Assembly: GCF_024701375.2 (NCBI RefSeq)
Contig: NZ_CP113910.1
Span: forward strand, 3,224,001 to 3,288,000
Source: Streptomyces sp. KMM 9044
Lineage (GTDB): Bacteria > Actinomycetota > Actinomycetes > Streptomycetales > Streptomycetaceae
DNA length: 64,000 nt
Reading direction: 5' to 3'
The translations under genes and the position numbers were made by a program. The notes under the pieces are model-generated. The model saw only the letters and a program-made list of their open reading frames with translations, did no database searches and was not told the DNA's origin. This document shows, in pieces, positions 10,428-18,687 of this stretch. Numbering within the stretch: position 1 is the first letter of the stretch; every line of letters begins with the position of its first letter.

Positions 10428-10453
10428 CCCTGTCCGGATCAGGCCGGACAGGG
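10428..10453. other. Stem-loop between radA and disA
   Basis: A perfect 10-bp stem (CCCTGTCCGG/CCGGACAGGG) with a 6-nt loop lies 48 bp after the radA stop and 68 bp before the disA start. It could be a weak terminator, an mRNA-processing hairpin or an operator. There is no U-tract. Confidence 0.6.
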
Positions 10454-10521
10454 AGCGGGGCGTGATCCGAACGGGAGACCCTGAGCGGGGGCGCCCCCGA
10501 CACCGCGACCGGAGGAGTGCA

Positions 10522-11646
10522 GTGGCAGCCAACGACCGGGCAGCAACTCCCGGAAAGTCCGGCGGGAGTACCGGCTCCGATCGCCTGATGCGCGCCTCGC
10601 TGAGCGCCGTGGCACCCGGTACCGCCCTGCGTGACGGCCTGGAGCGCGTCCTGAGGGGCAACACCGGCGGTCTCATCGTGCTCGGTTCCGACAAGACCGT
10701 CGAGACACTGTGCAGCGGCGGTTTCGTCCTGGATGTCGAGTTCACCGCGACCCGGCTGCGCGAGCTGTGCAAGCTCGACGGCGGCATAGTCCTGTCGTCC
10801 GACCTGTCGAAGATCCTGCGGGCGGGCGTCCAGCTGGTGCCGGACCCGACGATCCCGACCGAGGAGACGGGCACGCGGCACCGCACCGCCGACCGGGTCT
10901 CCCGGCAGGTCGGTTTTCCGGTCGTCTCGGTCTCCCAGTCGATGCGCCTGATCGCGCTCTACGTCGACGGCCACCGCCGCGTCCTGGAGGACTCGGCGGC
11001 GATTTTGTCCCGCGCCAACCAGGCGCTCGCGACGCTGGAGCGCTACAAGCTCCGCCTCGACGAGGTCGCCGGCACGCTCTCGGCGCTGGAGATCGAGGAT
11101 CTGGTGACCGTGCGGGACGTCTCGGCGGTCGCGCAGCGTCTGGAGATGGTGCGCCGCATCGCCACCGAGATCGCCGAGTACGTGGTCGAGCTGGGCACCG
11201 ACGGCCGTCTCCTCGCCCTTCAGCTGGACGAGTTGATCGCGGGTGTGGAGCCGGAGCGCGAGCTGGTCGTGCGGGACTACGTGCCCGAGCCCACCGCCAA
11301 GCGCTCCCGCACGGTCGACCAGGCCCTGCACGACCTGAACGGCCTCCCCCAGGCGGAGCTGCTGGACCTGCCCACGGTGGCCCGGGCGCTGGGCTACACC
11401 GGCTCCCCCGAGACCCTGGACTCGGCAGTGTCCCCGCGCGGCTTCCGGCTCCTCGCCAAGGTACCGAGGCTGCCCGGCGCGATCATCGACCGTCTGGTGG
11501 AGCACTTCGGCGGCCTGCAGAAGCTGCTGGCCGCCAGCGTGGACGACCTCCAGACGGTGGACGGCGTCGGCGAGGCCCGCGCCCGCAGCGTCCGGGAGGG
11601 CCTGTCGCGGCTGGCGGAGAGCTCGATCCTGGAGCGGTACGTCTAG
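10522..11646 (+). CDS. disA: DNA integrity scanning diadenylate cyclase DisA
   Basis: DisA makes cyclic di-AMP from two ATP and scans DNA for branched structures. The 374-residue protein has the DAC domain with the DGG and RHR active-site motifs ([26 protein letters not shown]), a helical spine and a C-terminal helix-hairpin-helix domain ([19 protein letters not shown]). GTG at 10522 was chosen because GGAGGAG lies 4 bp upstream. The upstream open frame is unsupported. The TAG stop is part of a CTAG tetramer where a MITE-like element begins. Confidence 0.97.
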   Translation: MAANDRAATPGKSGGSTGSDRLMRASLSAVAPGTALRDGLERVLRGNTGGLIVLGSDKTVETLCSGGFVLDVEFTATRLRELCKLDGGIVLSSDLSKILRAGVQLVPDPTIPTEETGTRHRTADRVSRQVGFPVVSVSQSMRLIALYVDGHRRVLEDSAAILSRANQALATLERYKLRLDEVAGTLSALEIEDLVTVRDVSAVAQRLEMVRRIATEIAEYVVELGTDGRLLALQLDELIAGVEPERELVVRDYVPEPTAKRSRTVDQALHDLNGLPQAELLDLPTVARALGYTGSPETLDSAVSPRGFRLLAKVPRLPGAIIDRLVEHFGGLQKLLAASVDDLQTVDGVGEARARSVREGLSRLAESSILERYV

Positions 11647-11816
11647 TGCCCTATGTCATAGATTCGTTGAATAAGTAGACTGTCTTCATGGCGAACGAGC
11701 CGGGACCGCCCAGCGGAACGACAACCCGAAGCCCTTCCTCTGAGACGAAGGACGCCGACGAGATCCTTCAACGCCTCGCTTCACATCTTGATCGAATTCC
11801 CGGCGCAGGACACTAG
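11643..11816. mobile_element. MITE-like element inserted at the disA stop codon
   Basis: This 174-bp segment begins CTAGTGCCCT and ends AGGACACTAG. The ends form imperfect terminal inverted repeats: aligning the first 24 bases of each end gives about two thirds identity, including CTAGTG-CCT and ATTCG. Both ends carry CTAG, consistent with a 4-bp target duplication of the IS5-type YTAR class. The interior is less G+C-rich than the flanks and has no transposase. One small open frame (ATG 11688 to TAG 11816, 42 codons) ends exactly at the right CTAG. Autonomous parent unknown. Confidence 0.7.
11688..11816 (+). CDS. Possible 42-residue ORF inside the MITE-like element
   Basis: ATG to TAG frame coding a short hydrophilic peptide (starts MANEPGPPSG, ends LDRIPGAGH). 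It lacks a ribosome-binding site and any recognisable domain. It may be the residual N-terminus of a transposon-borne gene, or chance. I list it because it spans most of the element and stops precisely at its right end. Confidence 0.2.
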   Translation: MANEPGPPSGTTTRSPSSETKDADEILQRLASHLDRIPGAGH

Positions 11817-11897
11817 GGCGGGTTCCATGGCACGGCCTCCGGTCTGCTGCCGGCGGGTCGTGCCGGACCGGCCCTGTGGCTCCGGCCCGGGTGGCCG

Positions 11898-12749
11898 TCA
11901 GGCGCTCTTCAGCACGAAGGACGTCCGTACCTTGGTGAATCCCGGTGCCTTCGCCTCGACCAGGTACGTGCCTGCCTCGGCCGACCCGGCCGGAGGCGTC
12001 GCGCACCGCGGGGCACTCGGCTTGCGGTCCCACTTCACGGTGTACGTGATGCTGTCGTCCGCGGGCACCCGGAACACCAGGCTCTCCGAGCCCCTGGGGC
12101 AGTCGTCCGACGCCCAGTACGTGTCGTCGGCGGTCGCCCGAGTGATCGTCAGCACCGTGCTCCCCGGACCGAGGTCGACCTTGCAGTCGCTGCCGGAGAT
12201 GTTCCGCGCGGTCAGCCGGAAGGCGGGCTTCCCGTCGGGCTCGTAGGAGTTGCGGACACTGCTCAGGCTGAACTTGACGGCGACCGCGGTGCAGTCGGGG
12301 AGCCCGGAACCGGTCGGCAGCGCGTCGCCCGCACCGACCCCCGCCGTGCCGCCCCCGGAGCCGCCGCCGGCGCTGCCCCCGCCGTCGCCACCGTCGTCCG
12401 AACCGCTGCCGTCCGGCCCGCCGGAGTCACCGGGGTCGCCGTTCGCCCCGTCGTCCCCGGTGCCGGTGCCGGACGAGGAACCGCCCGATTCCTCGTCACC
12501 GGACTCGTCACGGCCGCCCGGCGCCTGACTGATCACCGGCCCCGAACTCGACGGTCCCGGAGTGATGGTGGAGGGCGTGGGATTCTTGCCGTTGGCCCCG
12601 TTGTCGTGCCCGCCGCCGTCCCCGCCACCGGAGACGACGACCCAGGTGACCAGCAACGCCAGCACACCCAGCAGGGACAGCAGTACGGCCCTCCTTCGCC
12701 AGTAGATGGAGGAGGGAAGCGGCCCGACCGGATTGCGCAGAGATCCCAC
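11898..12749 (-). CDS. Membrane-anchored secreted protein with Gly/Asp-rich linker
   Basis: From GTG 12749 the 283-residue product has a short cytoplasmic start, one membrane helix (AVLLSLLGVLALLVTWVVVS, about 20-40) and a low-complexity linker rich in Gly, Ser and Asp to about residue 150. A compact beta-type C-terminal domain with paired cysteines follows (LPDCTAVAV, GSDCKVDLG, DDCPRGSES, PRCATPPAG), suggesting disulfides outside the cell. Function unknown; it resembles Streptomyces anchored proteins with Ig-like ends. It is divergent from mutY. Confidence 0.8.
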   Translation of the reverse strand: MGSLRNPVGPLPSSIYWRRRAVLLSLLGVLALLVTWVVVSGGGDGGGHDNGANGKNPTPSTITPGPSSSGPVISQAPGGRDESGDEESGGSSSGTGTGDDGANGDPGDSGGPDGSGSDDGGDGGGSAGGGSGGGTAGVGAGDALPTGSGLPDCTAVAVKFSLSSVRNSYEPDGKPAFRLTARNISGSDCKVDLGPGSTVLTITRATADDTYWASDDCPRGSESLVFRVPADDSITYTVKWDRKPSAPRCATPPAGSAEAGTYLVEAKAPGFTKVRTSFVLKSA

Positions 12750-13087
12750 GGCGCAAACTGTACGAGAAATCCCGGCCTTCGCTGGCCCCACCCGCCGCTG
12801 CGAGCCCAACTTTTCCGGATCATCATCCCGGAAACCGCCGCCCGTCCCCGCTCTTCCTCAGGCACGACACGCAACGGTCGCGGAGTGTGATCACACGGCC
12901 GCCCCCTTTACGGTCCGTGACCGAGGAGTTCAGGGACCGCCCCGGCCACCGGGAGCTCCGCACTCCGGCACCCCGTGTTCGCGATCGCGTCCCTTGCAGC
13001 CTTGGCCACGGATCGGGCCGCCACGGCGGCACGACGGGGTGGCGATGTCACCGTTCGTGCCGGTGGTCGTGGCAGGATCGAGAGGCC
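12750..13087. other. Divergent intergenic region, membrane protein / mutY
   Basis: These 338 bp hold the outward promoters of both neighbours. I see no convincing -35/-10 pair, no structured RNA and no coding frame with Streptomyces codon bias. A GAGAGG ribosome site for mutY lies at its right end. Confidence 0.5.
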
Positions 13088-14023
13088 ATGACTGCTCTCA
13101 CGAAGTCCCCGCCCGACGGCACTGCCGATCACGTGTCCGAGCACGCTCCCGGAGCGCCGCTCCACTCCCCGGTCATCGACTGGTTCGACGAGCACGCCCG
13201 GGATCTGCCGTGGCGGCGCCCGGAGGCCGGTGCGTGGGGGGTGATGGTCAGCGAGTTCATGCTCCAGCAGACCCCGGTGAACCGGGTCCTGCCCGTCTAC
13301 GAGCAGTGGCTGGCCCGCTGGCCGCGCCCCGCCGGCCTCGCCGCCGAGGCGCCCGGCGAGGCCGTCCGCGCCTGGGGCCGGCTCGGTTACCCGCGCCGTG
13401 CGCTGCGGCTGCACGGCGCCGCGGCCGCCATAACGGAACGGCACGGTGGCGACGTACCCGCCGACCACGCGCAGCTCCTGGCCCTGCCCGGCATCGGCGA
13501 GTACACGGCCGCCGCCGTGGCGTCGTTCGCGTACGGGCAGCGGCACGCCGTGCTGGACACCAATGTGCGCCGGGTGTTCGCCCGTGCGGTGACCGGTGTC
13601 CAGTACCCGCCGAACGCCACCACGGCCGCCGAGCGCCGGCTCGCCCGTGCGCTGCTGCCCGAGGACGAGTCGACCGCCGCGCGGTGGGCCGCCGCCTCCA
13701 TGGAGCTGGGGGCACTGGTGTGCACGGCGAAGAACGAGTCGTGCCATCGCTGCCCCATCGCCGCACGGTGCGCCTGGCGGCTCGCGGACAAGCCGGCACA
13801 CGACGGCCCTCCCCGCCGGGGACAGACGTACGCGGGTACGGACCGTCAGGTCCGCGGGCGGCTGCTGGCCGTGCTCCGGGAGACGCACGGTGCCGTACCG
13901 CAGGCGGCCCTGGACCGGGTGTGGCAGGAGCCGGTGCAGCGCGCCCGCGCGCTGGACGGCCTGGTCGCCGACGGTCTGGTCGAACCACTGCCCGGCGGGC
14001 TCTACCGGCTGCCGCTGACCTGA
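13088..14023 (+). CDS. mutY: A/G-specific adenine glycosylase
   Basis: MutY removes adenine mispaired with 8-oxoguanine. The 311-residue protein has the HhH-GPD core: catalytic Glu in VSEFMLQQTPVNRV, the helix-hairpin-helix LPGIGEYTAAAVASFAYG, the catalytic Asp in AVLDTNVRRV, and the [4Fe-4S] cluster loop C-x6-C-x2-C-x5-C (CTAKNESCHRCPIAARC). The C-terminal NUDIX-like 8-oxoG recognition domain is shorter than in E. coli, as usual in actinobacteria. The ATG at 13088 follows GAGAGG. Confidence 0.95.
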   Translation: MTALTKSPPDGTADHVSEHAPGAPLHSPVIDWFDEHARDLPWRRPEAGAWGVMVSEFMLQQTPVNRVLPVYEQWLARWPRPAGLAAEAPGEAVRAWGRLGYPRRALRLHGAAAAITERHGGDVPADHAQLLALPGIGEYTAAAVASFAYGQRHAVLDTNVRRVFARAVTGVQYPPNATTAAERRLARALLPEDESTAARWAAASMELGALVCTAKNESCHRCPIAARCAWRLADKPAHDGPPRRGQTYAGTDRQVRGRLLAVLRETHGAVPQAALDRVWQEPVQRARALDGLVADGLVEPLPGGLYRLPLT

Positions 14024-14361
14024 CCGCCACCGGCCCGGCTCCGGCCCGGCTCCGGCCCGGCCGTTCCGCGTTCCCGCCCGGGCGGCGCACATCGACCCAC
14101 AAGACGCCCAAATCCCCCACCGCTTTACCTCGTTCCTACTTCCGTTACACAACCGACGGACAGCCGAGGGCAGGCCGCAGGCTGCTCCGCACAGTGCCGT
14201 GACAACGCCTCCGTACCTTCGTTCCCGTGCCCCGCACGCAACACGCAGAACGCAACACGCAGAACGCAGCGCACAGCGCACCGGGGCGCGAGCACCACGG
14301 ATCACGGCAGTGGACCGGGCCGCACGGGCGGGCCGGTACGGGGAACGGAAGGCGGTTCACC
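14024..14361. promoter_or_regulatory. sigE leader/promoter region with tandem repeats
   Basis: This 338-bp region upstream of sigE must contain its promoter, which in S. coelicolor depends on phosphorylated CseB. It holds a CGGCCCGGCTC repeat (about 2.7 copies) just after mutY, a relatively T-rich pyrimidine stretch (14110-14150) and a perfect 14-bp direct repeat at 14237-14264. I cannot place the -10 and -35 with confidence. Confidence 0.5.
14237..14264. repeat. 14-bp tandem repeat upstream of sigE
   Basis: Two perfect adjacent copies of CGCAACACGCAGAA, followed by a decayed CGCAG start of a third, lie about 100 bp before the sigE ATG. The spacing of about 1.3 helical turns makes a response-regulator site conceivable, but slippage is equally likely. 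Confidence 0.85.
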
Positions 14362-14901
14362 ATGGCGCAGGGCGAGGTGCTCGGGTTCGAGGAGTACGTC
14401 CGCACCCGGCAGGACGCGCTGCTGCGCAGCGCCCGCCGTCTGGTGCCGGATCCCGTCGACGCGCAGGACCTGCTGCAGACCGCGCTGGCCCGGACGTACG
14501 GCCACTGGGACGGGATCGCCGACAAGCGGCTGGCCGACGCCTACCTGCGCCGCGTCATGATCAACACTCGGACCGAGTGGTGGCGCGCCCGCAAGCTGGA
14601 GGAGGTGCCCACCGAGCAGCTTCCGGACGTCTGCGTGGACGACGCCACCGAGCAGCACGCCGACCGCGCCCTCCTGATGGACGTGCTGAAGGTGCTCGCC
14701 CCGAAGCAGCGCAGCGTGGTGGTGCTGCGACACTGGGAGCAGATGTCCACGGAGGAGACGGCCGCCGCACTCGGCATGTCGGCCGGAACGGTCAAGAGCA
14801 CGCTGCACCGGGCGCTCGCCCGGCTCCGCGAGGAGCTGGAAACCCGCGAGCTGGACGTACGCGCGCTGGAGCGTGAGGAGCGGGAGCGTTGCGCGGCCTG
14901 A
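14362..14901 (+). CDS. sigE: ECF RNA polymerase sigma factor SigE
   Basis: SigE directs transcription of cell-wall and envelope-stress genes in Streptomyces. The 179-residue protein is of the SigE subgroup: region 2 (FEEYVRTRQDALLRSARRLV ... DAQDLLQTALARTYGHWDGI) and region 4 (LAPKQRSVVVLRHWEQMSTE, AAALGMSAGTVKSTLHRALA). The downstream order sigE-cseA-cseB-cseC is diagnostic. It has no anti-sigma gene; in the known system control is at transcription by CseB/CseC. The ATG at 14362 gives the expected N-terminus. Confidence 0.96.
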   Translation: MAQGEVLGFEEYVRTRQDALLRSARRLVPDPVDAQDLLQTALARTYGHWDGIADKRLADAYLRRVMINTRTEWWRARKLEEVPTEQLPDVCVDDATEQHADRALLMDVLKVLAPKQRSVVVLRHWEQMSTEETAAALGMSAGTVKSTLHRALARLREELETRELDVRALEREERERCAA

Positions 14902-15572
14902 CCGGCGTGGGACCCATGCGGGTCCGGAGAACCGCCCAGGCGGCGACCACGGCGACGTCCGTGCTCGCCGCCCTCGTCTTTTTCGTCACCGCCTGCGGTA
15001 CGGGCGGCACCGGTGCCCGTGACGAGGGCCCCGCGCACGCGGACTCGGTGGTCAGCCCGCTGCCCACCTCCTCGTCCTCCGCCCTGCCCACACCTTCGCG
15101 GGCGGAGGCGGCGACCGGGGCCGGGGGCCGGGTGGACGCGGTGCGGCTGGTCAAGGGGGACCCGGCCGTCTCGGCGGCGGTCAAGCGGGAGCTGAAGCCG
15201 TGCGTGGGCGACGAGTACCCCGTCGACGTGAGCTACGGCAACCTCACCGGGGGGACCACGAACGACGTCGTCGTCAACGTGCTGACCTGTGGGGACGCAG
15301 TGGGCGTCGGTTCGTACGTGTACCGCGACCAGGGCGGTGCGTACGTGAACGTGTTCCAGACCGAGGAACCCCCCGTGTACGCGGAGATCGACCGCGGGGA
15401 CCTGGTGGTGACGATGCAGGTGTACGACCGGGGCGACCCGGTGTCGAGCCCGTCCGGCGAGAACGTGATCACCTACCGCTGGACCGCGGGCCGGTTCACC
15501 GAGGAGTTCCGCACCCACAACGACTACGGCAAGGTGTCCGGCACGGAGCCGGCACCGATGCCGGGCAGCTGA
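14889..15572 (+). CDS. cseA: Lipoprotein CseA
   Basis: CseA is the extracytoplasmic lipoprotein that damps the SigE response in S. coelicolor. The protein has a lipoprotein signal with a hydrophobic core (SVLAALVFFVTAC), the lipobox Cys near residue 36, a Ser/Thr-rich linker and a beta-rich outer domain. TTG at 14889 was used because GAGGAG lies 8 bp upstream and the frame overlaps the sigE end by 13 bp, suggesting coupling. ATG at 14916 is a possible shorter start that keeps the signal peptide. Confidence 0.9.
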   Translation: MRGLTGVGPMRVRRTAQAATTATSVLAALVFFVTACGTGGTGARDEGPAHADSVVSPLPTSSSSALPTPSRAEAATGAGGRVDAVRLVKGDPAVSAAVKRELKPCVGDEYPVDVSYGNLTGGTTNDVVVNVLTCGDAVGVGSYVYRDQGGAYVNVFQTEEPPVYAEIDRGDLVVTMQVYDRGDPVSSPSGENVITYRWTAGRFTEEFRTHNDYGKVSGTEPAPMPGS

Positions 15573-15743
15573 GATCCGGGGACCGGGACCGGCCCGGAGT
15601 GGGGGACCCGGACCACAGGCGAGGGTGTGCGGCGTGAACCGGCGGGCCGCACGGTCCGATGAAGGGGATGAACCCTCCGCGCGGTCCGCGCGTCCGTCCG
15701 GTGGGCGGGGCGAAACCCCCGCACCGGTCCGGCACCGCACAAA

Positions 15744-15811
15744 CACCGAGCACCGAGCACCGAGCACCGAGCACCGAGCACCGAGCACGAGAGCTGAGAG
15801 CTGAGAGCTGA
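15744..15811. repeat. 7-bp microsatellites before cseB (CACCGAG x6, GAGCTGA x3)
   Basis: Six perfect CACCGAG copies (15744-15785) are followed by a short junction and three GAGCTGA copies (15791-15811). The tract ends 10 bp before the cseB ATG, so it sits where the transcript leader or promoter would be, in the 249-bp cseA-cseB gap. Confidence 0.95.
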
Positions 15812-15821
15812 GATCACCAGG

Positions 15822-16520
15822 ATGGCAGACCAGACCCACGTCCTGTTCGTCGAGGACGACGACGTCATCCGTGAGGCCACCCAACTCTCCCTGGAGCGGG
15901 ACGGCTTCGCGGTCACAGCGATACCCGACGGGCTGTCGGGCCTGGAGGCGTTCCGCGCCGACCGGCCGGACATCGCGCTGCTCGACGTCATGGTGCCCGG
16001 CCTCGACGGCGTCAGCCTGTGCCGGAGCATCCGCGACGAGTCGACGGTGCCGGTGATCATGCTGTCGGCACGGGCGGACGCCATCGACGTGGTCCTGGGC
16101 CTGGAGGCGGGAGCCGACGACTACGTGACCAAGCCGTTCGACGGTGCCGTCCTGGTCGCCCGCATCCGGGCGGTGCTGCGCCGGTTCGACCGGGCGAACG
16201 GCAGCCGGGAGGAAGCGGAGGCCGGGGCCCTCGCCGGCGCGCTGGCCTTCGGTGAACTGGAGATCGACACCGTGGGCATGGAGGTGCGTCGGGCCGGGAC
16301 CCCGGTGGCGCTGACCCCGACCGAGATGCGGCTGCTGCTGGAGTTCTCCTCGGCGCCGGGCATCGTCCTCTCCCGCGACCGGCTGCTCGAACGTGTCTGG
16401 GAGTACGGGTGGGGCGGCGACACCCGCGTCGTCGACGTCCATGTGCAGCGGCTGCGCGGGAAGATCGGCCAGGACCGCATCGAGACGGTCCGCGGCTTCG
16501 GCTACAAACTGAAGGCCTGA
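15822..16520 (+). CDS. cseB: Two-component response regulator CseB
   Basis: OmpR/PhoB-type regulator of 232 residues with a receiver domain (acidic cluster EDDD at 11-14, phosphoacceptor Asp55 in LLDVMVPG, Lys in VTKPFDG) and a C-terminal winged helix (LTPTEMRLLLEFSSAPGIVL ... VVDVHVQRLRGKI). In S. coelicolor it activates the sigE promoter on cell-wall stress. AGG precedes the ATG at 15822. It is followed 8 bp later by cseC. Confidence 0.95.
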   Translation: MADQTHVLFVEDDDVIREATQLSLERDGFAVTAIPDGLSGLEAFRADRPDIALLDVMVPGLDGVSLCRSIRDESTVPVIMLSARADAIDVVLGLEAGADDYVTKPFDGAVLVARIRAVLRRFDRANGSREEAEAGALAGALAFGELEIDTVGMEVRRAGTPVALTPTEMRLLLEFSSAPGIVLSRDRLLERVWEYGWGGDTRVVDVHVQRLRGKIGQDRIETVRGFGYKLKA

Positions 16521-16528
16521 ACACGGAC

Positions 16529-17920
16529 ATGCGGCGACACGTCGGACGGCTGGTGGGTGCGGGGCTCGAGCGGGCGGGCGTCCTCACCGGGCTGAGATGG
16601 AAGCTCAGTGCCGCCATCGCCCTGGTCGGCGCGCTGGTGGCGGTCGCGCTGAGCCTGGTCGTGCACAACGCCGCCCGGGTGTCGATGCTGGACAACGCGC
16701 GCGATCTCGCCGACGAGCGCATCATGATCGCCCAGCGCAACTACGAGCTGTCCGGGCGGCTGAACTTCCCCGACACCAAGGTCGACGACCCCGAACTGCC
16801 GACGGAGCTGCGGGCGAAGGTGGAGGAGGGCCGACGGGCCACCTACGTGGCCGACCGGCCGGGCGGGGCGCCGGACATCTGGGCGGCCGTACCGCTGAAG
16901 AACGGCCATGTCATGTCCCTGCATTCAGGCTTCACGGACCGCAGCTCGGACATCCTCAAGGACCTCGACCAGGCCCTGGTGATCGGTTCCATCGCGGTCG
17001 TCCTGGGCGGCAGCGCGCTCGGGGTGCTGATCGGCGGGCACCTGTCACGCCGGCTGCGCAAGGCGGCGAGCGCCGCCAACCGGGTCGCCAAGGGGGAGAC
17101 GGAGGTCCGGGTGCGCGAGGCCATCGGCGGGGTCGTCCGGGACGAGACCGACGACCTGGCCAGCGCGGTGGACGCGATGGCGGACGCGCTGCGTCAGCGG
17201 CTGGAGGCCGAACGCCGGGTCACCGCCGACATCGCGCACGAACTGCGTACCCCGGTCACCGGTCTGCTGACCGCCGCCGAACTCCTGCCGCCCGGCCGGC
17301 CCACCGAGCTGGTGCTGGACCGGGCGAAGGCCATGCGCACCCTGGTCGAGGATGTCCTGGAGGTGGCCCGGCTGGACGGCGCGTCCGAGCGGGCCGAGCT
17401 GCAGGACATCCTGCTGGGCGAGTTCGTCACCCGGCGGGTCGCGGTCAGGTCCTCCCGTCTGGATCGGGCCGGGGCCCGCGGGCCCGGACCGATCCAGACG
17501 GGAGGACCTGGAGGCCCGGACGTCACGGTGCGCGTGGTGCACGAGTCGGAGGTCACCACCGACCCGCGGCGTCTGGAGCGGGTGCTGTTCAACCTGCTGG
17601 CCAATGCCGCCCGGCACGGCAGGCCGCCCATCGAGGTCTCCGTCGAGGGGCGGGTCGTCCGGGTCCGCGACCACGGGCCCGGCTTCCCCGCGGACCTGCT
17701 TGCCGAGGGGCCGAGCCGGTTCCGCACCGGCAGTACGGACCGGGCCGGGCGCGGTCACGGTCTGGGCCTGACCATCGCGGCCGGGCAGGCCCGGGTGCTG
17801 GGGGCACGGCTGACCTTCCGCAACGTGCGGCCGGCCGGCGCGTCCGAGGGGGCGCTCGCCGTGCTGTGGCTGCCGGAACACGCGCCGACGAACACCGGGA
17901 GTTATCCGGTACTGCCGTAG
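16529..17920 (+). CDS. cseC: Sensor histidine kinase CseC with in-frame palindromic insertion
   Basis: Membrane kinase of 463 residues. It has TM1 (LSAAIALVGALVAVALSLVV), a roughly 95-residue extracytoplasmic sensor, TM2 (ALVIGSIAVVLGGSALGVLI), HAMP, a DHp domain with phospho-accepting His237 (ADIAHELRTPVTG) and an ATP-binding domain with N box (NLLANAARHG), G1 (RDHGPGFP) and G2 (GRGHGLGLTIA). It pairs with CseB. Between DHp and the ATPase domain, residues about 307-327 (RSSRLDRAGARGPGPIQTGG) are encoded by a near-perfect DNA palindrome that looks inserted. The frame is kept and all catalytic motifs remain. Confidence 0.93.
   Translation: MRRHVGRLVGAGLERAGVLTGLRWKLSAAIALVGALVAVALSLVVHNAARVSMLDNARDLADERIMIAQRNYELSGRLNFPDTKVDDPELPTELRAKVEEGRRATYVADRPGGAPDIWAAVPLKNGHVMSLHSGFTDRSSDILKDLDQALVIGSIAVVLGGSALGVLIGGHLSRRLRKAASAANRVAKGETEVRVREAIGGVVRDETDDLASAVDAMADALRQRLEAERRVTADIAHELRTPVTGLLTAAELLPPGRPTELVLDRAKAMRTLVEDVLEVARLDGASERAELQDILLGEFVTRRVAVRSSRLDRAGARGPGPIQTGGPGGPDVTVRVVHESEVTTDPRRLERVLFNLLANAARHGRPPIEVSVEGRVVRVRDHGPGFPADLLAEGPSRFRTGSTDRAGRGHGLGLTIAAGQARVLGARLTFRNVRPAGASEGALAVLWLPEHAPTNTGSYPVLP
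17447..17509. repeat. 63-bp palindromic element inside cseC
   Basis: Two perfect 21-bp arms (left 17447-17467, right 17489-17509) flank a 21-nt centre that itself contains the palindrome GGGCCCGCGGGCCC-like core. The whole can fold into one long hairpin. It lies in frame in the DHp-CA linker of the kinase. Confidence 0.9.
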
Positions 17921-17973
17921 GGTGCCCGGCCGAGGAGACCCGGGACCTGGACCGGGTTGCCGGACCGGGGCCC

Positions 17974-18687
17974 TCAGAACTGCACGCCCTTGCCGTGCAG
18001 GAACTTGACCGGGTCGATCGCGGAGCCGTAGTCCGGGCTGGTCCGGATCTCGAAGTGCAGATGGGGGCCGCTGGAGTTGCCGGTGTTGCCGGACGCGGCG
18101 ATCTTCTGACCGGTCTTGACCATCTGACCGGGCTGCACGTTCACCTCGGAGAGGTGGGCGTACTGGGAGTACGTCCCGTTGCCGTGGTTGATGACGAGGG
18201 CGTTGCCGTAGGCCGGGCCGTCGCCGGCGCCGTTGCCGCCCGCCTTGACGACCGTGCCGCCGTGCGCGGCCACCACCTTCGTGCCGTTCGGGACCGCGTA
18301 GTCCTGCCCGCTGTGGGCGGACTGCCACATGCCGCCGGCCTGGGCGTAACTCGCGGAGATCTTGTACTTCTTCACCGGGTCGACCCAGGACGCCTTCTTC
18401 TTGGCGGGCTGAGCCGGCTTCTCGGCCTTCTCGGCCTTCTTCGCCCCGGCGGGCTTCTTGTTCTCGGCGGCCTTGGTCTTCACGGCCTCGGACTTCGCGG
18501 CCTCGGCCTGGGCGTCCGCCTGGGCCCGCACGGCCTTGGCGGTTTCGCTGCCGACGCCCGTGGTGTCGGCGGCGGCCGCGATCCCGGCTCCCACGACGGC
18601 CGTGGCTCCCACGCCGGCGGCCATGACGGCCGCACGGGTGCGGAGGTGGGACGTGAGGAAGGAACGGGGCGTGACGCGCTGGGACAT
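17974..18687 (-). CDS. Secreted M23 (LytM) metalloendopeptidase
   Basis: The 237-residue protein has a signal-type N-terminus (RAAVMAAGVGATAVVGAGIAAA), an Ala/Lys-rich spacer (about 45-110) and a C-terminal peptidase M23 domain with zinc ligands in HSGQDYAVPNG and SSGPHLHFEIR. Such enzymes cut peptidoglycan cross-bridges. ATG at 18687 (MSQRVTPRSF) has GAGG 6 bp upstream; the longer open frame upstream is non-coding. It converges with cseC, an envelope-stress context. Confidence 0.93.
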   Translation of the reverse strand: MSQRVTPRSFLTSHLRTRAAVMAAGVGATAVVGAGIAAAADTTGVGSETAKAVRAQADAQAEAAKSEAVKTKAAENKKPAGAKKAEKAEKPAQPAKKKASWVDPVKKYKISASYAQAGGMWQSAHSGQDYAVPNGTKVVAAHGGTVVKAGGNGAGDGPAYGNALVINHGNGTYSQYAHLSEVNVQPGQMVKTGQKIAASGNTGNSSGPHLHFEIRTSPDYGSAIDPVKFLHGKGVQF

